Shown here piece after piece: positions 57,386 through 64,000 of a stretch of 64,000 bases of DNA. Below the pieces are notes generated by a model. That model searched no databases. It saw nothing but the letters and a program-made list of their open reading frames with translations, and had not been told where the DNA came from. Position 1 is the stretch's first letter. The number at the start of each line of letters is the position of its first letter. The position numbers and the translations under genes were made by a program. The DNA is taken from contig JAPNXP010000004.1 of the NCBI GenBank assembly GCA_028753945.1, forward strand, positions 2,480,001 through 2,544,000, given 5' to 3'. Source of the DNA: Hexactinellida sp. DTS-2022 (Eukaryota; Porifera; Hexactinellida).

Positions 57386-58644
57386 AAATTACTCAATATG
57401 AAAAGTCGGCGAAAAGAATGAAAGTTTCTATAACTATTAGGAACAAATGTATGAATGTATATAATATATATATTGACATTCTTTTCATTTATGCCTAGTG
57501 TAATGATTACGATTTGTATTAGTAATTAATGTTGTTAACCTCAATTGTCTTTTGTTAACTATAAAGGTCTTCACAATAAAAATTAGACAACTTTAATTAA
57601 AAGTCTTCACAATCTAACTAAATGTAACTTAGATCATCCATGTTACTTTTTAATCATTGAAGAATTCAAATTAAACCAAAGTTTACCAAACTCAATTACT
57701 AACCTAGAGACGGCAAATTAAATTGAGGAACAGCAAATATTCAATAAGTGACAGTCATTATTCCCAAGCGGGAAATGAGACATTTCCCGGGAAACGGGAA
57801 ATACAATATATGTGCGAAATCCCGGGATCCCGGGAAATCGGGATCCCGGGACAGCAACACTAGTTATCACCCCTGGAAGATTAGGGGGATCGAATGGAGA
57901 ACTCTTATCGACCTCTGGAATAGGTAAGAGAATATTGTCATCAATTTCAAGTAACCTAGACTTCTTTATTGAATGTTTTTCCATTCTTTTTATCTGTTTT
58001 CTTGGCCACGTTTAGCTGTTTTTCGGCCTTGCTCAAGTGTGGTTTATCTCTCTCCAGACGACAACTCACACACCAAACAGGAGACCCATAACCCTCTGAT
58101 CCTGCGACTGGAAATCCACATATGGTATGAACAGGAAGCTGACATCCAGGACATTGATGAGCGAGAGAAGAAATTTGACCTCAAACGGCACAAAGAGGTT
58201 CTGTTGACTCCCTTAATTCTAGGGCTGAGGCTTGGGAAATCCTACACTAGTTCTGAAGTGTAAATGAATTGAGTCTGTCGAGGAAGGTGGAGCTAAGTCA
58301 CAGGCGAGGTGAGTTTTTGAAAATAGAGGACTATTATTAGGGGAATAAGACGATGTAGCAATAGGTATAATTGATTAAGAGATGATGGATTAGGGAATGG
58401 TAGTGACATATATTATCCTGTGTTGGCCAATTAGACTGATAGCAGGCTGGATTATCAATGGGAGTAGTAAAATTTATATCGAACTTGCTATAAATATTTG
58501 ATTTATTTATCTCTCTCATGTATGAATCCTGAGACTCGTGGAAGCTAGCGATTTCCGGGAAGTTATCGAGTTCTACATCAGGAGGTTCCTAAATGTTCTG
58601 ATTGTCCTCCATCTCTTCAACATGAGCTAGGAACCTGGAGGAGA

Positions 58645-59662
58645 GTATACATATCACAATATTCAGCTAGAGTTTATAGTATTTATTTATTGGTGCCTCA
58701 GAATTAGTGCCTAACAGTAGTGGGTATAAAATTAAATGCAAATAATCTAGATTCCGAACGTGGATTTCTAAAGGCCTTAAATCTAGAAGATGAGCATTAA
58801 TCATTATTCTCATATTATTTTAAAAGCCACAAAGCATATTTAGTTGTTTACCAAGGCTTCGAGTGCTGACAATAATGAAGATCTTAAGAGTAAAATTACA
58901 TTCGGATCGTATCGTACAATTTCGGTGTCGTTACCTAATTTTACTCAAATCAAAGAAACAATGGATTGTAATTGTATAATATAGTATACAAATAGACATT
59001 CAAATATTTCAAAAATACACATTAAATCTGATTGACTGCATTTAAATATGAGATAATATTATATCTCTACAAAGTAAATAGAACCGGCGTAATATGACCC
59101 GAAATAATCCGGAATTCATCCTAATCCGACACATTTTTATCCTTTTTATATCGAATTAAGCAGGTCTACTGTATTTTCGTTATTTAGTCAGGTTTATAAT
59201 AAAAATGAGCATGCACTTTTCAGAATTTGCATAGTTAAAGTACTCTCCATACTGCTCCATGAAGTACCAGGTACTTCATGAAATAAATTATTTAAATGGG
59301 CTATGGGACAAGTATCTGTCGATTGACACCCCCTGAGCACATAGCTATTATTTAAAATATCAATTATCTGTCAATTATTATATAGTTAACAAGGCTGGAT
59401 TCGCGGGAACAGCTGATAATATTGAGAAGGGTAACAGATTTTATTGACCAGTTAACCGGTATGTTAAAATAATTAATCTTTTTAGTTTTGTAGAAAAGAA
59501 TTAACCTATAACCATTTCCCATCAATACATTTCAGTGACAATATTGTTCCTATAATAAAGAAACAACGAAATGTGTCTAGAAATAAAACTAAGGGCTAAC
59601 AGTGTAAAAAGTTGAGTCTAAATCAATGGAAAAGCAAAATGTTCTAAAAATATGTGCTATTA
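58645..59662. other. No recognised gene
   Basis: Nothing assignable apart from the palindrome ATGAAGTACCAGGTACTTCAT at 59260-59280 and a possible single Tigger-like end near 59150-59172 (TTAAGCAGGTCTACTGTA). Confidence 0.35.
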
Positions 59663-59670
59663 CAGCAGAT

Positions 59671-59933
59671 CAGTGCTCGACAAATTAGGTGGTTTGGTTT
59701 AACTAATCTAATCTTTAACTAATCTAACATGAATTGTGGATTATTTGACGTGGTGTAGATTATATTTATCGTTAAATTATTTGTTATTAATATGAGTGTT
59801 GTTTTACGGCAATAGAACTTTGTTAAGTAATCAGTGGTATGTTAAATCGGCTGTTGTTTATTCTTTAGCCACCAGAAAAAGTGAGGTGGTGGCTAAATTA
59901 GCCACCATCAAAATTGTATTTTGTCGAGCACTG
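59671..59933. mobile_element. hAT-type MITE, GTCGAGCACTG family, intact copy (263 bp)
   Basis: The duplication CAGCAGAT lies at 59663-59670 and 59934-59941. Ends are CAGTGCTCGACAAATTAGGT and TTTTGTCGAGCACTG. Opposed GCCACC/GGTGGC motifs lie inside. Two decayed relatives lie at 11907-12087 and 12175-12437. Confidence 0.9.
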
Positions 59934-60194
59934 CAGCAGATATTATGAATAATTATACAAGCGCCACTAGAGCCCAATAGTGTCCGACAGTCATCAATCT
60001 AAGATTACAATTCAATAAATGAATAATAATAATATTTACCCTTCTATACCAACAGACGCGTCCTCTCCTCAGAGTGGAACTATCCATAACATCATCTGCT
60101 ACCAGAAAGAACGCTTGTAACTAAAGTGAACAAATGTAAATACTGATAGTATTTTGAAATTATGGATAATAAATATTAATAATACATGTATATC

Positions 60195-60343
60195 AATTTT
60201 TCCCCAAAATTTCACATTGTTAAATTTTACTATTTAGGCCTATTTACGCTTTATAATCAATGTTAGAAGTATATAAACCATATACCAACCGCGAAGCGGT
60301 TGGTGTGTGGTTGGGTTCTGCCGCGAAGCGCGCTAGTATCTAT
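60195..60343 (+). mobile_element. Helitron-like 3' end
   Basis: Shares CACATTGTTAAATTTTACTA and TTTATAATCAA with 13980-14025. It then has the perfect palindrome ACCAACCGCGAAGCGGTTGG (60288-60307) and TGCCGCGAAGCGCG directly before CTAG followed by T. Near 60375-60430 an opposed fragment (TTGCGGCAGAACCCAACCAC) looks like part of a second copy in reverse. Confidence 0.55.
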
Positions 60344-60544
60344 ACAGATTGATTCTACAGTATATCTATATAGACTAAGGCGCCTCGTTAGCTAGGTCAC
60401 TTTGCGGCAGAACCCAACCACTCACCAACAAGCACTCGATAAGGAATGTAGATTCCAATAAGAAAGTGTTCTATGGAATTAATGCATTTCATTGACTAGA
60501 CATGATTCCTGGCGAAATTTGGTGATTTTGTTATACGACGATAT

Positions 60545-61048
60545 CAGGGAATGAAAGATTCACGAACGAACTTATTGAACTTGAACTGAACGAACTGAAC
60601 GCAGGGCTTTTACGAACGCCAACGATTTCCGAACTGAATTGAATGAAATGAACAGATTGAACGAACTGAACTGAACGAACTAAACTGAATAAAGATAAAT
60701 TATAAATATTGATCCATTAAATATAATAGGTGACTGAAAAAGTGGTAATTCCGGACATCCCTAGTGGACTCATGTCTCTTAGCTTAGATCCTAGCTTCTT
60801 AACCTCAACTTCAATAATAGCTTGGAGGATCGAACAGTCTATCATAAACGGAATAGTTCGACCCACTCACTGTACACTGAACGAACTTGATTGAACGGAT
60901 TGAACGAACGCGGGTTAGCCCATGAACGAACTCAACGAACGCTGAGGAGCTGAAGTTAGTGGGTGAACTTGAACGAACTGAACGTGAGTCAATTTGAGAT
61001 TAACTGAATTGCGGCAATTCTGTCCGTTCGTGAAACTTTCATTCCCTG
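60545..61048. mobile_element. hAT-type MITE made of GAACGAACT repeats (504 bp)
   Basis: The duplication GACGATAT lies at 60537-60544 and 61049-61056. Ends are CAGGGAATGAAAGATTCACG and (reversed) CAGGGAATGAAAGTTTCACG. The subterminal parts consist of degenerate GAACGAACTGAAC repeats on both sides. Confidence 0.92.
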
Positions 61049-61269
61049 GACGATATGTAAACGTTGTCTTCTTTTAAAAATAGGCTCAACTCTCTGTACT
61101 TTACTATCACGATAGAAAGAAAATCTATGAGAAATGATGAAATCCTTTCACATAACATGGAATTATTTTACAGATATAAGTCCCCATTTTCAACAATTTT
61201 CTTGCACACAATAATGGTAGCATTATACTTTTCTTCGTTGGAAATTAACTGATATTCAATTGAAGCCTA

Positions 61270-61723
61270 AGGGAATTATATCTACATCAGATGCGTGTTA
61301 TTTAGGAATACTTGTAAAGGAACGAGCAAATTAAATCGCGATCCAAATTTGATAACACCTCTGAAGGGACACAATCATGATGTTGATGAATATAAGGGAG
61401 AAGTATATAGTCTAAAGACAAAGTGTAAAACGCTTGCTAAAAATTCACAAACCACTCTCAGAAAAGTATTCGATGATGCTACAAGAGACAGCTCATTCGC
61501 ATGTGAAATATCGTTACCTCAATGTGAATTAACAATGTACCGTGCAAGAAAGACGGTGGAACCCAAAATACCATTGAACGCATCTGAGTTTGTTGATATG
61601 ATACATACCACCACCATTTTAGGAAAATATTTCAAATTTAGCGACTGGCGTCACGGGAGTAAATTTTGTACGAAATTATTGAAAAAATTGCCAATGAAAA
61701 TGACATATATTTTCACTATTTAG
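61270..61723 (+). pseudogene. FLYWCH/MULE-type transposase fragment
   Basis: A 142-codon open stretch (61295-61723) contains CKGTSKLNRDPN and LKGHNHDVDEYK, the second half of a FLYWCH-type zinc finger (C, then H-x-H). It continues with SLKTKCKTLAKNSQTTLRKV and MYRARKTVEPKIPLNASEFV, as in the linker before a MULE-type transposase core. The start of the finger upstream is in another frame and no core follows. Probably one decayed exon of a Mutator-like or FLYWCH gene; a host FLYWCH gene fragment is possible. Confidence 0.55.
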
Positions 61724-61729
61724 GCTATA

Positions 61730-62619
61730 TGTACTCCTAGAATCCTTTCAATTTAATTTCCCAAGACATCAGAATTTAATTATAATCGTATTTCCGTTTT
61801 GCACTTTGTTAATTTTGGCCCTATTATTTTGAGACTTATATTATCCTGGATCATGAACTACTATAGATAAGGACTGGAAATGAATATAAAAAATTGGACC
61901 ATGGACGAACTAGAAGTGCATTCGATATTTTTGCCTATTACAATAGGTTATGAACTTTACACATGAATTATGTTGTTTTTACCTGGATTCGACACTAAAA
62001 ATGAACTGGAAATGCATTTTAAGTGTCTAGATTTAAGGTTTTATTAATGACCCATAAACATTGAAACAATATTTGAGTATATATATATTTGTTTTTGTAT
62101 TATGTGTATAAATGTAAATTTGGTACGGGATTTTGTAAGCGATAATTGTTAGCCAATTCTTTTATGCATTTACTCCTTATTTCTTTACTTTTTCTATATT
62201 TAACTAGTTTATATGAGTCAAACGCGTTGTTGGCTTAGCACACGTTCTGTATTTGGAAGACAAATTACAGAGATTACCTTAGTACCACTGTTTTCAGATT
62301 GCCGAAGTTTCACGTCATATCAAAGCCAAATGGAGTAGAGCCTCCATGGACTGATATCTCCAAGAATACAAGATAGTATTTGTATCCACAACCTTAGAGC
62401 GGAAGAATACATTACTTCCTCAAGGTCCACACCCAACTTGTCCAGAGAGGCTCTATATATTGTTTCATTTGGACACAATAAAGTTTGATAAGAAACAATT
62501 GGCTAAACTTGGACATTGAATCATTGGTGTTACGTTACTCTATCCTTCACTCATTTGACTGGTAAACTGAATGAAGCTAAGTTTAATGATATTCGATTAT
62601 TGTACAAAGAAGAACGACT
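61730..62619. other. No recognised feature
   Basis: About 900 bp without an assignable frame or repeat. 61750-61850 vaguely resembles the Helitron-associated repeat (TTTGCACTTTGTTAATTTTG). Confidence 0.35.
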
Positions 62620-63677
<1,058 letters not shown>

Positions 63678-64000
63678 TTCTACTATTAAGTAAGCTCACT
63701 ACCTCAGTAATGTATGTTGGTCCACAAGTTTAGTTCTGAAATTTATCTAGCACTTGGCGTATTCAACGATAAATACCCCTCTTAAACATGTGCGTTTGAA
63801 TGAAGAGTATTCTAGACATCATAGCGTTTGGGTTTCTTGAATTAGTTTGTAAATTGCTTGAGGGATGGAGTCAGTGCTGCCAAGTCTCCGTAAATTTACG
63901 TAGACTACGTAAATATACCCCTATCTACGTGTCTACGTACGAAGACTTATTTCTACGTATTTCTAGCGAAATATATTTAAGACTTATTGTTTAACATATA
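63678..64000. other. No recognised feature to window end
   Basis: The final 320 bp contain a short opposed run of TACGTA motifs near 63890-63960 (CGTAAATTTACGTAGACTACG). This may be the start of a MITE that continues outside the window. Confidence 0.3.

Larger units (their letters stand above)
54469..57862 (-). mobile_element. BED-finger hAT transposon (3.4 kb)
   Basis: TIRs are TAGTGTTGCTGAATTTCCCG at the left and (reversed) TAGTGTTGCTGTCCCGGGAT at the right, followed by many TTTCCCGGGAAATCGGGA repeats at both ends. The target duplication is GTTATCAC at 57863-57870 and, on the left, 54298-54305, where it is separated from the element by the later MITE at 54309-54463. It interrupts integrase fossil d. 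It encodes a transposase on the minus strand, itself split by a 749-bp MITE. Confidence 0.92.
54040..58640 (-). mobile_element. Fossil integrase tail, copy d (KRBA2/SCAND3-type)
   Basis: On the minus strand, 58170-58000 encodes a zinc-binding region typical of the tail of these proteins (HQCPGCQLPVHTICG, EGYGSPVWCVSC). 57984-57872 continues it, and 54270-54050 encodes the end, with the cysteine-rich CNCTSGCGYNRCRCRRYQKL motif usual at their C-terminus. A possible further block lies near 58640-58480. It is split by the BED-hAT transposon and a MITE and has a few other disruptions; fossil. The integrase core itself was not found here. Confidence 0.6.

Noticed and set aside
57718-57984. An 88-codon minus-strand frame as a small gene
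   Set aside because: It is a chance fusion of the fossil integrase tail with the terminal repeats of the BED-hAT element.

Overview
This is a eukaryotic, almost certainly animal, window of AT-rich sequence. I found no gene that must belong to the host, no rRNA and no CRISPR. What can be read is nearly all transposon, stacked in nested layers. The mix (THAP-domain P-like transposons, hAT, pogo/Tigger-like and Tc1-like elements, Helitron-like ends with TCTAT...CTAG|T termini, a KRBA2/SCAND3-type multi-exon integrase, a FLYWCH fragment) suggests an invertebrate with a repeat-rich genome. I cannot name the species.

The dominant theme is a family of P-element-like transposons whose protein starts with a THAP zinc finger. 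Seven copies can be recognised: C (8360-11873, +), A (20544-24014, +), B (19766-26807, +, split by A), G (about 28048-31188, -), D (32037-41766, +), E (43792-47441, -) and F (48901-51295, -). Six have paired terminal inverted repeats (TIRs) and flanking direct repeats of about 7-9 bp. A is the youngest: its 960-codon transposase region has one in-frame stop and one apparent frameshift. The others are decayed or split by later insertions.

Layout. 0-8 kb: small non-autonomous elements (MITEs), a Tc1 remnant and repeat fragments in otherwise unreadable sequence. 8.2-12 kb: P-like copy C inside a Tigger-like MITE, with another MITE inside C. 12.7-19.5 kb: two opposed fossil integrase copies; the plus-strand one is interrupted by a 3-kb element with 560-bp TIRs and by a hAT MITE. 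19.8-26.8 kb: P-like B, containing P-like A and three MITEs. 28-31.2 kb: P-like G. 32-41.8 kb: P-like D, a 9.7-kb nest holding a TTAA element, two hAT MITEs and a TTF-finger hAT transposon that itself holds a 1.2-kb repeat-rich MITE. 43-51.5 kb: MITEs, P-like E, a 1.26-kb long-TIR element and P-like F. 51.6-58.6 kb: a Helitron-like tandem-repeat element, then a fossil integrase tail split by a BED-finger hAT transposon that carries MITEs inside and at its edge. 59-64 kb: MITEs, a FLYWCH fragment, Helitron-like ends and a very long GT microsatellite.

The value of the window is stratigraphic: many insertions keep exact 8-bp, TA or TTAA target duplications, so their order can be read directly. 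Protein assignments rest on motifs recognised by eye and on agreement among copies inside the window; no database search was run.
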